Assembly: GCF_002210105.1 (NCBI RefSeq) | Contig: NZ_AQQU01000004.1 | Location: 62,001-126,000, forward strand | Reading direction: 5' to 3' | Length of the DNA stretch: 64,000 nucleotides | Source: Oceanicola sp. 22II-s10i | GTDB taxonomy: Bacteria > Pseudomonadota > Alphaproteobacteria > Rhodobacterales > Rhodobacteraceae | Shown: positions 17,538 to 26,509 of the stretch, piece by piece | Layout of the letters: the number at the start of each line of letters is the position of its first letter | Numbering within the stretch: the stretch's first letter is position 1 | The notes under the pieces: generated by a model | The model's input: the letters and a program-made list of their open reading frames with translations, nothing else | What the model was told of the DNA's origin: nothing | Database searches by the model: none | Program-made: the position numbers and the translations under genes

Positions 17538-18875
17538 TCACAGCATCGGCGCGCTGAGGCGGAACAGCCCCTCGACCGTGCGGCGGAACGGGCCGACCTG
17601 CGGCACGCCCTCGGTCGTGCGCGCCTCGACAGAGGCGAACCACTTTGCCAGCGTCTCTACCGTGTCCTCGTCATAGGCAAAGAGCGCCAGTTCGAAGTTC
17701 AGGAGCATCGAGCGGACGTCGAAATTCGCCGATCCGACCCAGCCCGCGTCGTCGATCATCCCGGCCTTGGCGTGCAGCATCCCGTCGTAGCAGAGCACGT
17801 GTCCGCCCGCCCGCTGGATGTCGCGCAGGTAGGCCCCGCGCGCAAAGTCGGTCATCCGCTTGTTGGACCGGCGGGGCACGATGACCCGGACGTCCACGCC
17901 GCGCCGGGCGGCGGTGTTCAGGGCCTGCGCCAGATGTTCCGTCGGCACGAAATAGGGGGTCGAGATCCAGACCCGGTCCTGCGCCGCGTGGATCGCGTTG
18001 ACCAGCCCGTCATGCAGAACGTCGCGGGATTCGTCCGGTCCGGCGGCCAGCAGCTGCAGGTTCGCGGGGCCGGTCCAGTGATCCGCCGGTTCCTCGATCA
18101 CCGGCGCGTCCCCGTCCGAGGCGAAGACCTCGCAGAAGCGGTGGACGACCGGGCCGGTGGCCGTGAAGCTCAGGTCGGTCCACGAGGTTTCGTCGCCGGT
18201 CAGGTACTGCTGCCCGATGTTGCGGCCGCCGGCCCATGTCACCTCGCCGTCGGCGATGACCATCTTGCGGTGGTTGCGCAGGTTCAGGTGGCTGTTGTCG
18301 CCGCCCCACAGGAAGGGCGAGACGAACTTGAGGTGTCCGCCAGCGGCGGTGAAATTCTCCAGCTCGGCCCTGGGGCGGGTCAGGGTGCCCAGCCGGTCGA
18401 GGATCAGCCGGACGCTCACCCCGTCATGCACGCGGGCCGTCAGGCGGCGCACGAACTCGCGCCCGGCCTCGTCGTCGTCCACGATGTAGAACAGGGCGTC
18501 GATGGACCGGCGGGCGCCGTCGATCGTCTCATGCAGCGCCTCGCGCGCTTCCTCGCCGGTTTCGTGCAGGGTCAGCCCGTTGCCATGCGACGCGGGCGGC
18601 CCGCCGAGCCGCGCGAAGGTGCGCGCCAGCGGGTGAAGGTCGGGATCGTCGTCCACCGTTTCGTCAAAGGCCAGCGGCGTGATCTTGCGGTTGCGTTTGC
18701 GGATGCCCAGCACGAACCACAGCGGCAGGGCGAGGTAGGGCAGCAGGAAGGCGAAGAGGATCCACGCCAGCGCGGACTGAGGCGTCCGCTTCTGCTGGAG
18801 GATCAGAATGACGATCAGCGCGTTGGCGAGACCCGCCAGAACGATCAGGAAATGCTGCGACAGAAGCGCCATCAT
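17538..18875 (-). CDS. cls: Cardiolipin synthase, phospholipase D family
   Basis: A 445-residue protein with two N-terminal membrane helices (FLIVLAGLANALIVILIL and WILFAFLLPYLALPLWFVLG) and two PLD catalytic motifs. The first is HRKMVIAD within LRNHRKMVIADGEVTWAGGR and the second HAKAGMID within LHAKAGMIDDAGWVGSANFD. That architecture is standard for ClsA-type enzymes, which join two phosphatidylglycerols into cardiolipin and glycerol. The start at 18875 has a second ATG right after it, so the exact first residue is uncertain by one. It is the last gene of a minus-strand run with tpiA 13 bp upstream. Confidence 0.88.
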   Translation of the reverse strand: MMALLSQHFLIVLAGLANALIVILILQQKRTPQSALAWILFAFLLPYLALPLWFVLGIRKRNRKITPLAFDETVDDDPDLHPLARTFARLGGPPASHGNGLTLHETGEEAREALHETIDGARRSIDALFYIVDDDEAGREFVRRLTARVHDGVSVRLILDRLGTLTRPRAELENFTAAGGHLKFVSPFLWGGDNSHLNLRNHRKMVIADGEVTWAGGRNIGQQYLTGDETSWTDLSFTATGPVVHRFCEVFASDGDAPVIEEPADHWTGPANLQLLAAGPDESRDVLHDGLVNAIHAAQDRVWISTPYFVPTEHLAQALNTAARRGVDVRVIVPRRSNKRMTDFARGAYLRDIQRAGGHVLCYDGMLHAKAGMIDDAGWVGSANFDVRSMLLNFELALFAYDEDTVETLAKWFASVEARTTEGVPQVGPFRRTVEGLFRLSAPML

Positions 18876-18888
18876 GGGAGTATGCCGG

Positions 18889-19638
18889 TCAGGCGGATTC
18901 CAGCGCCTCGATGATCGGGCTGAAGTCGCTGGCCTTCAGGCTCGCCCCGCCGACGAGGGCTCCGTCGACGTCGGGGATCGAGAAGATCTCGGCCGCGTTC
19001 GCCGCCTTGACCGACCCGCCGTAGAGCAGCCGCACCGACCGGCCGACACCGGGGCCGAAGCGTTTCTCCAGCCGGGCGCGCATGAAGGTGTGGACCTCGC
19101 CGATCTGTTCGGGGGTCGGAGTCATGCCGGACCCGATGGCCCAGACCGGTTCGTAGGCGATCACGAGGTTCTCGCCGGTCGAGGTGTCGGGCACCGACAG
19201 CGACAGCTGCGCGCCGATGATGTCGAGCGTGTTCGTCGCCTCGCGCTGGAACATGCTTTCGCCAAGGCAGATGACCGTCATCAGCCCCGCCGCATGGGCC
19301 GCGCGCGCCTTGACGCGGACCTCCTCGGAAGTCTCGCGATGCTTGTCGCGCCGTTCGGAATGGCCGAGGATCACCGCCGTCGCGCCCGCATCGCCGAGCA
19401 TCTCGGCCGAGAGGTCGCCGGTGAATGCGCCGCTGACCTCGGTGTGGCAGTCCTGACCGCCGAGCGCGATGGCGGTGCCCTCGGTGATCGCGCGGGCCGG
19501 ATGCAGCAGCGTGGCGGGCGGGCAGATCAGCAGATCGACAGAAGGCTCGGGGTGGCTGTCGGCCAGCACACGCAGATCCGCGAGAGAGGCGCCGAGCCCG
19601 TTCATCTTCCAGTTACCCGCCGCCAGTTTTCTGCGCAT
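18889..19638 (-). CDS. tpiA: Triose-phosphate isomerase
   Basis: A 249-residue TIM with all catalytic residues: K11 in GNWKMN, the histidine in ILGHSERR, and the glutamate in VIAYEPVWAIGSG followed by the flexible lid. The phosphate loop is LLYGGSVKAANA. It interconverts DHAP and glyceraldehyde 3-phosphate. ATG 19638 is chosen because AGAGG lies upstream and it places lysine 11 normally; an upstream in-frame start would add an 18-residue extension unlike the family. Confidence 0.97.
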   Translation of the reverse strand: MRRKLAAGNWKMNGLGASLADLRVLADSHPEPSVDLLICPPATLLHPARAITEGTAIALGGQDCHTEVSGAFTGDLSAEMLGDAGATAVILGHSERRDKHRETSEEVRVKARAAHAAGLMTVICLGESMFQREATNTLDIIGAQLSLSVPDTSTGENLVIAYEPVWAIGSGMTPTPEQIGEVHTFMRARLEKRFGPGVGRSVRLLYGGSVKAANAAEIFSIPDVDGALVGGASLKASDFSPIIEALESA

Positions 19639-19707
19639 CTGTGCCTCTTTCAAAATCCGGCCCAACTTTTCCGACCGGCGCGGGCAAGTCAACCGCGCCG
19701 CCCGCTG

Positions 19708-20106
19708 TCAGGCCTTGGTTTTCCGGGGTTTGCGCGCCGCCTTGCGGGCTTTCTCCGCGCGCTTCTTGTCGGCCGCGATCCGGGCGGGGCCCATCGACAG
19801 GCGCGCCCAGTCCAGCGCCTCGGACGGGTCGTCCATCGCGCTGTCTGGCAGCGACATCAGCGATGTAACCTGCCGTTCGCCATTCGCGCGGGTGTAGGTG
19901 AAGGGGACCGAGCCCGCGGCCTCGTAGTCGGCCAGCGTGGCATCGTCGGATTTCATGTAGATGACCTGGGACGAGGCGATCATGGCGAACATGACATCTT
20001 CCTCGGCATAGAGCGCCACGCCCGAAAACATCCGCCCGGTGCGCAGAGGCCCAAGCCCCGAGAACAACTCGAGCGCGTGCTCGAGAAACTCGGGGTCGAC
20101 GGCCAT
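19708..20106 (-). CDS. TfoX/Sxy N-terminal domain protein
   Basis: A 132-residue protein consisting of a TfoX N-terminal domain: FLEHALELFSGLGPLRTGRM, then FSGVALYAEEDVMFAMIASS and VIYMKSDD. A very basic tail follows (RAEKARKAARKPRKTK). TfoX domains are linked to competence regulation in gammaproteobacteria; stand-alone alphaproteobacterial versions are of unknown function. Its ATG overlaps the stop of the A-type carrier gene by one base (TGATG), so it depends on that gene for translation or transcription. Confidence 0.82.
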   Translation of the reverse strand: MAVDPEFLEHALELFSGLGPLRTGRMFSGVALYAEEDVMFAMIASSQVIYMKSDDATLADYEAAGSVPFTYTRANGERQVTSLMSLPDSAMDDPSEALDWARLSMGPARIAADKKRAEKARKAARKPRKTKA

Positions 20107-20456
20107 CAGGCGTCCTTGAACTTGATCGACTCGCCGCAGCCGCAGGCCTCGGCCACGTTGGGGTTGTTGAACTGGAAGCCACTTTCGAGCAGCGAGGTCT
20201 GATAGTCGATCTCGGTCCCGAACAGGAACATCTGCGCCATCGGGGCGATCATCACCCGCGCGCCGTCCTGTTCGACCACCTCGTCATGGGGATCGACCTC
20301 GGTCACGTAGTCCATCGTGTATTCCATGCCCGCGCAGCCGCCCTTCTTGACGCCGATGCGCAGGCCCTGATGGCCGTCCTTGGCCATGAGCCGGGCGATC
20401 TGGGTCGCCGCTGCGGATGTCATGGTGACGGCCTGCTTGCCGGGAATGCCGAACAT
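20106..20456 (-). CDS. A-type iron-sulfur carrier protein (IscA/ErpA/SufA family)
   Basis: A 116-residue A-type carrier with the three conserved cysteines in KKGGCAGMEYTMDY and the C-terminal CGCGESI. Such proteins take Fe-S clusters from the scaffold to targets. ATG 20456 follows AAAGGAG at good spacing. Which subtype it is cannot be decided by eye. A TfoX-like gene follows with a one-base overlap. The SufT-like gene at 22738 is the only other Fe-S maturation factor in the window, so the main suf operon lies elsewhere. Confidence 0.92.
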   Translation of the reverse strand: MFGIPGKQAVTMTSAAATQIARLMAKDGHQGLRIGVKKGGCAGMEYTMDYVTEVDPHDEVVEQDGARVMIAPMAQMFLFGTEIDYQTSLLESGFQFNNPNVAEACGCGESIKFKDA

Positions 20457-20535
20457 GAGTGGTCTCCTTTGCCTCACAGATAGGCGTCACGCCGGGCGCA
20501 GGCAAGCCCGGCGTGGATCGGTCGTGCCTGTGCGA

Positions 20536-20910
20536 TCACTTCGACCCGGCGACCTCGCATTCGCAGTTGCCGTCCTTGTCTGGGCCGACGCAGTCGACGG
20601 GAACCTCGACCGTGTTCCTCTGTCCCTCGATCTCGAGGGGGATCACCTCGGGGCATTCCATGATGCTGTCTAACGCGCCGCAGATGATCCCGTCGTCGAA
20701 CAGTCGGCATTTCAGAACGGCGCGCGCCGGGACTTTGAATTCCGGCAGGATTTCCTGCATCCCGCGCCTCAGCTTCACCGGGTCCGAGGCGCTTTCGATC
20801 AGCGCGCGGCCCGCTTTCTTGGGGAAGGTTGCGATCCGGAAATCCTCGGCCCACGCGGCGGAAGACAGGATCATAAGGCCCGCGGTGAGGGCGGCGACAA
20901 TGGCTTTCAT
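20536..20910 (-). CDS. Exported cysteine-containing protein, unknown function
   Basis: A 124-residue product with a signal peptide (MKAIVAALTAGLMILSSAAW, cut near AWA|E) and a mature part with six cysteines, including the C-terminal CVGPDKDGNCECEV. The even number suggests disulfides in the periplasm. No known domain is evident. The Shine-Dalgarno sequence is weak. Neighbours on the same strand are the A-type carrier downstream (79 bp) and the mechanosensitive channel upstream (83 bp); the spacing gives no clear operon link. Confidence 0.68.
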   Translation of the reverse strand: MKAIVAALTAGLMILSSAAWAEDFRIATFPKKAGRALIESASDPVKLRRGMQEILPEFKVPARAVLKCRLFDDGIICGALDSIMECPEVIPLEIEGQRNTVEVPVDCVGPDKDGNCECEVAGSK

Positions 20911-20993
20911 CTGAATAGTCCCGGTATTGGTCCGTTGAATACGACAACCTTACCGCGGTGGCGCCATATGGCCACTCACTTTTTCCCTTCCGT

Positions 20994-22703
20994 TCAGGCG
21001 GCCTCGGAAGCCGCGATCTCTGGCAGGTAGCGCCCGCCGTCCTCCTCGGCGTCCCACCGGGCGATTTCGGCGATCAGCGCCTCGCGGACGCGGCAGGTGT
21101 AAGTCCATGCGGAGTTGGCGTCGTTGCAGGGCAGGATGAACCAGACCTCGATCCCGAGCGTGTCCTGATCCGCCACCCGCACCGCCAGCGCATCGGTGTC
21201 CTCGGTCATGTCGCCCTCATCGAGGTCGACCGCAATGCCGTAGAACGCCTCGCGCAGCCGCTCCACATCCGCGCCGTGACCGAGGCGCAGCTTGATGACG
21301 CGGTGCAGTTCCGGCGTCATCGCGGTCCAGTTCTCGAAAGGCTCGGCCACGAATTCGCGCACCGGCACCATCAGCCGGGTGCGGTCCCAGACCCGCAGCT
21401 GGACGTAGGTGAAATTGATCCGCTCGACCACGCAGAAGTAGTCCTTGTAGAGGATCGTGTCCCCGATCCGCGCCGACTGGTTCAGCGCGATCTGCATCGA
21501 CGACAGGATGTTCGACAGGATGTCCCGCCCGGCAAAGCCCAGCACCACCGTCGCGATACCGGCCGCCCCGATCAGCGAGAAGCCGAGCGTGCGGAACACG
21601 TTGGCCGAGGTCAGCACGAACCCCGCGCCGGCAAGGAAGACGATGACCATCAGCGCCCGCCGCCATGCGGTGACCTGCGTGGCAAAGCCGCGCCGCGCCT
21701 CCTGCTCCTTGGCGGAGAGGTCTTCGTCCTGCTTGACGACAAGCTGGTCGAGGACGGCATCGACCACGTTCATCAGCAGGATCATGACCGCGAGGACGTA
21801 GCCGATGATGACCAGCGGCGACAGCACGGCCGAGATCCGGCCCGAGAAGACGAAGACGTTGGTGGTGACGGTGCCGACGACGAAGGTGATCACGAAGAAC
21901 AGCAGCGGCGTGCAGAGGCTGCGGATCACCAGCCGTGACAGCTCCGACTCGCGCGAGTCGGCAAGGCGCATGATGTAGCGGCGCATCAGCAGGCCGAGTG
22001 CCAGTGCCCCGATCACCAGCAGCGGCAGGCCGATCAGTTCCCACGTCATCAGCCCCCAGAGCGCGTCGGTGCGCAGGACATCGGGCAGCGCCTCCTCGAA
22101 CTCCGAGGGGCCGTAAATCGCGAACAGGGCCGGCAGGTTCTGGACCGACTGGCGGGCAAAGACCCAGACGGGCTCGGCACCTTCGGGCGCGATGCGGTTC
22201 AGCCGGATCGACACCGGGCGGTTGTCGAGGTCCACCAGCCAAAGTCGCAGCGAGCGGCGCGGCTGAGCGGCGAACGGGTCGTTGCTGGAGGGCGTCGCAT
22301 CCACGGCGTCGGGCACATCGGGCAGGGAATGCCAGTCGACCACGACGCGGCGGTCGATGATCGTCTCGAGCATCCGCGCCAGAGAGGCGCCGCGTTCGAC
22401 CTGTTCCGCCTCCGGCACGCCGGTCAGGTCCAGCAGGTGCGCGGCGTCCTCGTATCTGCCGTCGCGGCTGAGGGCGAGGAAGCTTTCCATCGTCGCCTGC
22501 GGCGTGTCGCGCAGCACGTCGGACGGCGGATCGGGCAGGCCGGGGTTCAGGGTGTCGGCCTCGAACCACTGCATTCCGCCGCCGTCCTGCGCCGTGCCGG
22601 CGCCGGTCAGGGCGAGGGATATCAGGGTCAGGCAGATAGCAAGAAGGCCGGGGCGCAAACCCCGGCCGAAACGGCTGGAACACTGGAACGGCAACACGGA
22701 CAT
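20994..22703 (-). CDS. MscS-family mechanosensitive ion channel
   Basis: About 569 residues. A signal peptide or first helix lies near residue 20. A periplasmic region of around 170 residues follows, then several membrane helices. The MscS core includes the pore helix FSLIGAAGIATVVLGFAGRD and the beta-domain entry NILSSMQIALNQSARIGD. The C-terminal cytoplasmic domain is complete. These channels release solutes on osmotic downshock. ATG 22703 is chosen because the longer in-frame start at 22751 is a TTG lying inside the 3' end region of the neighbouring gene. The large N-terminal extension places it with the long MscS paralogues. Confidence 0.86.
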   Translation of the reverse strand: MSVLPFQCSSRFGRGLRPGLLAICLTLISLALTGAGTAQDGGGMQWFEADTLNPGLPDPPSDVLRDTPQATMESFLALSRDGRYEDAAHLLDLTGVPEAEQVERGASLARMLETIIDRRVVVDWHSLPDVPDAVDATPSSNDPFAAQPRRSLRLWLVDLDNRPVSIRLNRIAPEGAEPVWVFARQSVQNLPALFAIYGPSEFEEALPDVLRTDALWGLMTWELIGLPLLVIGALALGLLMRRYIMRLADSRESELSRLVIRSLCTPLLFFVITFVVGTVTTNVFVFSGRISAVLSPLVIIGYVLAVMILLMNVVDAVLDQLVVKQDEDLSAKEQEARRGFATQVTAWRRALMVIVFLAGAGFVLTSANVFRTLGFSLIGAAGIATVVLGFAGRDILSNILSSMQIALNQSARIGDTILYKDYFCVVERINFTYVQLRVWDRTRLMVPVREFVAEPFENWTAMTPELHRVIKLRLGHGADVERLREAFYGIAVDLDEGDMTEDTDALAVRVADQDTLGIEVWFILPCNDANSAWTYTCRVREALIAEIARWDAEEDGGRYLPEIAASEAA

Positions 22704-22737
22704 GCGGATCAAACGCCGTCGGGCCGTCCCGGTTCCC

Positions 22738-23100
22738 TTACATGAAGCCAAGCTCCAGCCGGGCCTCGTCGGACATCATGTCCATGCCCCACGGCGGATC
22801 CCACGTCAGTTCGACGTCGACATCCTTGACGCCGCCGATCGGACCGACCGCGTCCATGATCCATCCGGGCATGTCGCCCGCGACCGGGCAGCCGGGGGCG
22901 GTCAGGGTCATGATGACCTTGACGGCGTTGTCGTCGGAAATGTCGATCGTGTAGATCAGCCCGAGGTCGTAGATGTTCACCGGGATCTCGGGGTCGTAGA
23001 CCGTGCGGCAGGCCTCGACCACGCTGTCATACAGCGGGTGGTCCGTGCTGGACGGTGCGATGAGGGGCGCACCCTCGAGGGGTTCGGCAGAGTTGGGCAT
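22738..23100 (-). CDS. SufT-like DUF59 Fe-S assembly factor
   Basis: A 120-residue MIP18/DUF59 protein: VVEACRTVYDPEIPVNIYDL, then LTAPGCPVAGDMPGWIMDAV with the conserved reactive cysteine, ending in WDPPWGMDMMSDEARLELGF. This C-terminal DPPW...MSDEAR pattern is the SufT form, which helps mature Fe-S proteins. It sits 34 bp upstream of the MscS gene on the same strand. Confidence 0.9.
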   Translation of the reverse strand: MPNSAEPLEGAPLIAPSSTDHPLYDSVVEACRTVYDPEIPVNIYDLGLIYTIDISDDNAVKVIMTLTAPGCPVAGDMPGWIMDAVGPIGGVKDVDVELTWDPPWGMDMMSDEARLELGFM

Positions 23101-23166
23101 TGGGTTCTCGCGCGTTTCCTGACCGAATATATAGGAATTTAAGCCCGCCGGGTCCAGAGGCAGAGG

Positions 23167-23442
23167 TCAGTCGTTTATGTCACGCCGCACGATCCGGGCG
23201 TTGCTGCCCGGTCTGGCAAAGACGCGCCGCAGGATCAGCCATGTGACCAGCGACAGCGCCGCGAATTCGACGAGCATCAGCGGCAGCGACAGGGCCAGCC
23301 CGGTCAGGACCAGCACCCCGACCAGCACCGCGCCGATCCCGAAGCCGAGGAAGATGAAACCGGGGATCGCGACCTCGACGATCATCATCGCGATGCCCGC
23401 CGCGACCCAGACCCACCACAGGTGCCAGTAGAGGACCGCCAT
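23167..23442 (-). CDS. NfeD-like short membrane protein
   Basis: A 91-residue protein with two to three hydrophobic segments (VWVAAGIAMMIVEVAIPGFI, then IGAVLVGVLVLTGLALSLPL) and a short basic tail. It matches the short NfeD-type partner that accompanies SPFH proteins. The gene starts 4 bp after the SPFH gene stop. In known pairs it works with the stomatin-like protein in the membrane. The soluble OB-fold domain of longer NfeD proteins is missing, which is normal for short forms. Confidence 0.8.
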   Translation of the reverse strand: MAVLYWHLWWVWVAAGIAMMIVEVAIPGFIFLGFGIGAVLVGVLVLTGLALSLPLMLVEFAALSLVTWLILRRVFARPGSNARIVRRDIND

Positions 23443-23446
23443 CGGC

Positions 23447-24337
23447 TCAGACCCGTCCCTTGAGCATCGCGAAGGCGTTGCCGAAGGCCTCGACCGCGTT
23501 GGCGGGCAGGATCACCACCTGCTTGCCGTCGCCATGCCCGAGGGCATTCAGCGCCTCGACCTGCTTCAGCGCGACCTGATACTGCGCCGCCTCGATCCCG
23601 TGGTCGGCGATGGCGCGCGCGACGATCTCGGTCGCGTAGGCCTCGGCATCGGCCTGGATGCGGCGCGCCTTGGCGGCCTGCTCCGACGCGTAGAGCTCCG
23701 CATCGGCGGCCAGTTCCACCGCGCGCTTCTTGCCCTCGGCCTCGGTCACCAGCGCGCGGCGGGCGCGTTCGGCGTTCAGCTGTTGCAGCATCGCGGCGCG
23801 GGTGGCCTGGTCTAGGTTCACGTCCAGGAGTTCGGCCCGCGTCACCTCGATCCCCCAGTCGTCCACGGCGGCGAAGAGCTGATCCTTGATCGTGCCGGTC
23901 AGGGCCGAGCGGTTGGACTGCACCTGGTCCAGTTCCATCCGCCCGATCTCGGACCGGACGATGCCGGCGACAGTGGTCGAAATCGCGGCGTCGATGTCCC
24001 GGATGCGGTAGACGGTCTTTTCCGGTTCGATGATGCGGTAGAAGACCGAGGTGTCGACCTGCAGCAGCACGTTGTCCAGCGTGATGGCGTCCTGGCTCAT
24101 GGTCGGCAGCTGCCGTTCGAGGATCGAGATCCGGTGCGCGATCACGTCCAGAAACGGCACGACGAAGTTGATGCCCGGCCCCAGCACCGCATGCAGCCGT
24201 CCGAAGCGTTCCACGACGTGCTTTTCCGACTGGGGCACGATCCGCACGCCCTTGACGATCACGACGATCAGCAGGACGGCGATCAGGATGTAGAGGATGT
24301 TCTCCGTCAGGAGCGTCTCGAAATCTATGTTTTCCAT
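23447..24337 (-). CDS. SPFH/Band 7 (stomatin-like, QmcA type) membrane protein
   Basis: A 296-residue protein with one N-terminal membrane helix (NILYILIAVLLIVVIVKGV) and an SPFH domain (RIVPQSEKHVVERFGRLHAV, then QDAITLDNVLLQVDTSVFYR and ELLDVNLDQATRAAMLQQL). A helical region rich in Ala and Glu follows (EQAAKARRIQADAEAYATEI). Such proteins form large membrane microdomain assemblies and modulate membrane proteases. It forms an operon with the NfeD-like gene. Confidence 0.92.
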   Translation of the reverse strand: MENIDFETLLTENILYILIAVLLIVVIVKGVRIVPQSEKHVVERFGRLHAVLGPGINFVVPFLDVIAHRISILERQLPTMSQDAITLDNVLLQVDTSVFYRIIEPEKTVYRIRDIDAAISTTVAGIVRSEIGRMELDQVQSNRSALTGTIKDQLFAAVDDWGIEVTRAELLDVNLDQATRAAMLQQLNAERARRALVTEAEGKKRAVELAADAELYASEQAAKARRIQADAEAYATEIVARAIADHGIEAAQYQVALKQVEALNALGHGDGKQVVILPANAVEAFGNAFAMLKGRV

Positions 24338-24413
24338 ATCGACCGGGCAAAATGAAACGGGCCGCGCAAAGCGTGGCCCGTAACCCGGTTCCGGTCAACG
24401 GCGAAGCTGTGTC

Positions 24414-25202
24414 TCAGCCCTTGGCGGCGAACTTGCTCTGCGCCGCGCGTTCGCGCCGGTAGGGGTCCTGGAAGTGGCTGATCATCACGTCGCGCGCCAT
24501 GCCATAGGCGTCTTCCAGACCCATCGGCTGATGCGCGTTGATCGTCTCGATACCGCGCTGGATCGGGCCGGGATTGCGGCCGGCCAGCGTCCGGGCAAAG
24601 GTCGTCGCCTCCTCGACCACGCGGTCGGCGGGGTAGACACGGTTCACCAGTCCCGCGCGCAAGGCCCAGTCGGTGTTCAGCATCTCGCCCGACAGCGCCA
24701 GTTCCATCAGGTGCTTGCGCGAGACCGAGCGGCTGACGCCGACCGAGGGCGTGGTGCAGAAGCCGCCGTTGTTCACGCCGGGCAACTGGAACCGTGCGGC
24801 GTCCGAGGCGAAGGCCAGATGCGCGGTCGCCGCCAGCTGGCAGCCCGCCGCCGTGGCGATGCCCTCGATCAGCGCGATCACCGGCTTGGGCGAGGTGGCC
24901 ATCGACAGCATCATGTCCGCGCAGGCGTCGAACAGCTCGCCCAGGAACGCGACGCCCTGATCGGGGTCGTCGGCGTGGCGGTTGATCTCTTTCAGATCAT
25001 GCCCCGCGCAGAAGATCGGGCCGGGCCCGTGCAGCAGGATCACCCGCGCCGCGTCGTCGGCCCGTGCGGTGTCGACCGCGCTGTGGACCGCGCGGATCAT
25101 AGCCATCGACAGCGGATGCGCCTTGCCGTTGCCGAGCGTGATGGTGAACAGGCCGTCTTCCAGCGAAGTGGCGACGAGGTCGGGCGGGGTCATCTGGTTC
25201 AT
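24414..25202 (-). CDS. Enoyl-CoA hydratase/isomerase family protein lacking usual catalytic Glu residues
   Basis: A 262-residue crotonase-fold protein with the CoA-binding and oxyanion regions ([20 protein letters not shown] and [20 protein letters not shown]). At the two positions where true hydratases carry glutamate it has Q (in GCQLAA) and no acid (in [19 protein letters not shown]). This resembles the ECHDC3-like branch rather than classical FadB or crotonase, so water addition to enoyl-CoA is doubtful. Start ATG 25202, with GGAG upstream. tgt begins divergently 105 bp away. Confidence 0.82.
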   Translation of the reverse strand: MNQMTPPDLVATSLEDGLFTITLGNGKAHPLSMAMIRAVHSAVDTARADDAARVILLHGPGPIFCAGHDLKEINRHADDPDQGVAFLGELFDACADMMLSMATSPKPVIALIEGIATAAGCQLAATAHLAFASDAARFQLPGVNNGGFCTTPSVGVSRSVSRKHLMELALSGEMLNTDWALRAGLVNRVYPADRVVEEATTFARTLAGRNPGPIQRGIETINAHQPMGLEDAYGMARDVMISHFQDPYRRERAAQSKFAAKG

Positions 25203-25307
25203 GGGGGCTCCTCCGTTGGCGCAATGGTGAACCTGTCGCGGGGAAGTGGCAAGGCTTGCTATTCCGCCCGCGCCGGGACTAGAGGGGGCCGGTCAGGAGA
25301 GATGGCC

Positions 25308-26438
25308 ATGACCGACCGCTTCAGCTTCACCCTTGGCGCCACCGACGGCGCGGCCCGGACCGGTGTGATCCACACCAGGCGGGGCGAGATCCGCACGCCC
25401 GCCTTCATGCCCGTCGGCACCGCCGGGACGGTCAAGGCGATGATGCCGGAAAGCGTGGCCGCGACCGGTGCCGACATCCTGCTGGGCAACACCTACCACC
25501 TGATGCTGCGCCCCGGCGCGGAGAGGGTCGAGCGGCTCGGCGGGCTGCATGGGTTCATGAACTGGGACAAGCCGATCCTGACGGACTCGGGCGGGTTCCA
25601 GGTGATGAGCCTCGCCGAACTGCGCAAGCTGACCGAGGACGGCGTGACCTTCCGCAGCCATGTGGACGGGTCGAAGCATTTCCTCAGCCCCGAGACGTCG
25701 ATGGAGATCCAGCGCCAGCTCGGGTCCGACATCGTGATGTGTTTCGACGAATGCCCGGCGCTGCCCGCCGACGAGGCGCGCGTGGCCGAGAGCATGCGCA
25801 TGTCGATGCGTTGGGCGCAGCGGTCCCGCGATGCCTTCGGCGACCGTCCGGGACATGCGCTGTTCGGCATCCAGCAGGGCGGCGTGACGGAAGAGCTGCG
25901 CGGCGAGAGTGCCGAGGCGCTGAAGGCCATCGGCTTCGACGGCTTCGCCATCGGCGGGCTGGCGGTCGGCGAGGGGCAGGAGGCGATGTTCGGCGTGCTG
26001 GACTACGCCCCCGCAATGTTGCCCGAGGACAGGCCGCGCTATCTGATGGGCGTGGGCAAGCCGGACGATATCCTCGGCGCGGTCGCGCGCGGGGTGGACA
26101 TGATGGACTGCGTGCTGCCGTCGCGCTCGGGCCGGACGGGGCAGGTCTTTACCCGGCGCGGCGTGGTCAACATCAAGAACGCCCGCCACCGCGACGACCC
26201 GCGCCCGCTGGACGCGCACTGCACCTGTCCCGCCTGCCGCAACTACTCGCGCGCCTACCTGCACCACGTGTTCCGCGCGCAGGAGATCATCAGCTCGATG
26301 CTGATGACATGGCACAACCTGCACTACTACCAGGAGCTGATGGCGGGCATGCGCGAGGCCATCGCGGCGGGCCGTTTCGAGGCATTCCAGAGCGCCACCC
26401 GCGAAGGCTGGGCCGAAGGCGACATCCCGCCGGTCTGA
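25308..26438 (+). CDS. tgt: tRNA-guanine transglycosylase
   Basis: A 376-residue Tgt that exchanges guanine 34 for the queuine precursor preQ1 in tRNAs with GUN anticodons. Visible are the substrate-binding aspartate in [12 protein letters not shown], the QGGVTEELR region, the nucleophile region [14 protein letters not shown], and the zinc site [21 protein letters not shown] 25308 is preferred over 25302 since AGGAG lies 8 bases upstream of it and only 2 from the other. No queuosine synthesis genes are next to it. Confidence 0.96.
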   Translation: MTDRFSFTLGATDGAARTGVIHTRRGEIRTPAFMPVGTAGTVKAMMPESVAATGADILLGNTYHLMLRPGAERVERLGGLHGFMNWDKPILTDSGGFQVMSLAELRKLTEDGVTFRSHVDGSKHFLSPETSMEIQRQLGSDIVMCFDECPALPADEARVAESMRMSMRWAQRSRDAFGDRPGHALFGIQQGGVTEELRGESAEALKAIGFDGFAIGGLAVGEGQEAMFGVLDYAPAMLPEDRPRYLMGVGKPDDILGAVARGVDMMDCVLPSRSGRTGQVFTRRGVVNIKNARHRDDPRPLDAHCTCPACRNYSRAYLHHVFRAQEIISSMLMTWHNLHYYQELMAGMREAIAAGRFEAFQSATREGWAEGDIPPV

Positions 26439-26509
26439 ACCCGCACTTCACATTGTCGGAACCCCATGCCCCCGCTTCGCATTGAACGGGCAGCGAGGTG
26501 GTGAGAGCA

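Noticed and set aside
22704-22751. Upstream TTG start for the MscS channel
   Set aside because: It would begin inside the 3' region of the SufT-like gene without a ribosome site; ATG 22703 gives a proper N-terminus.
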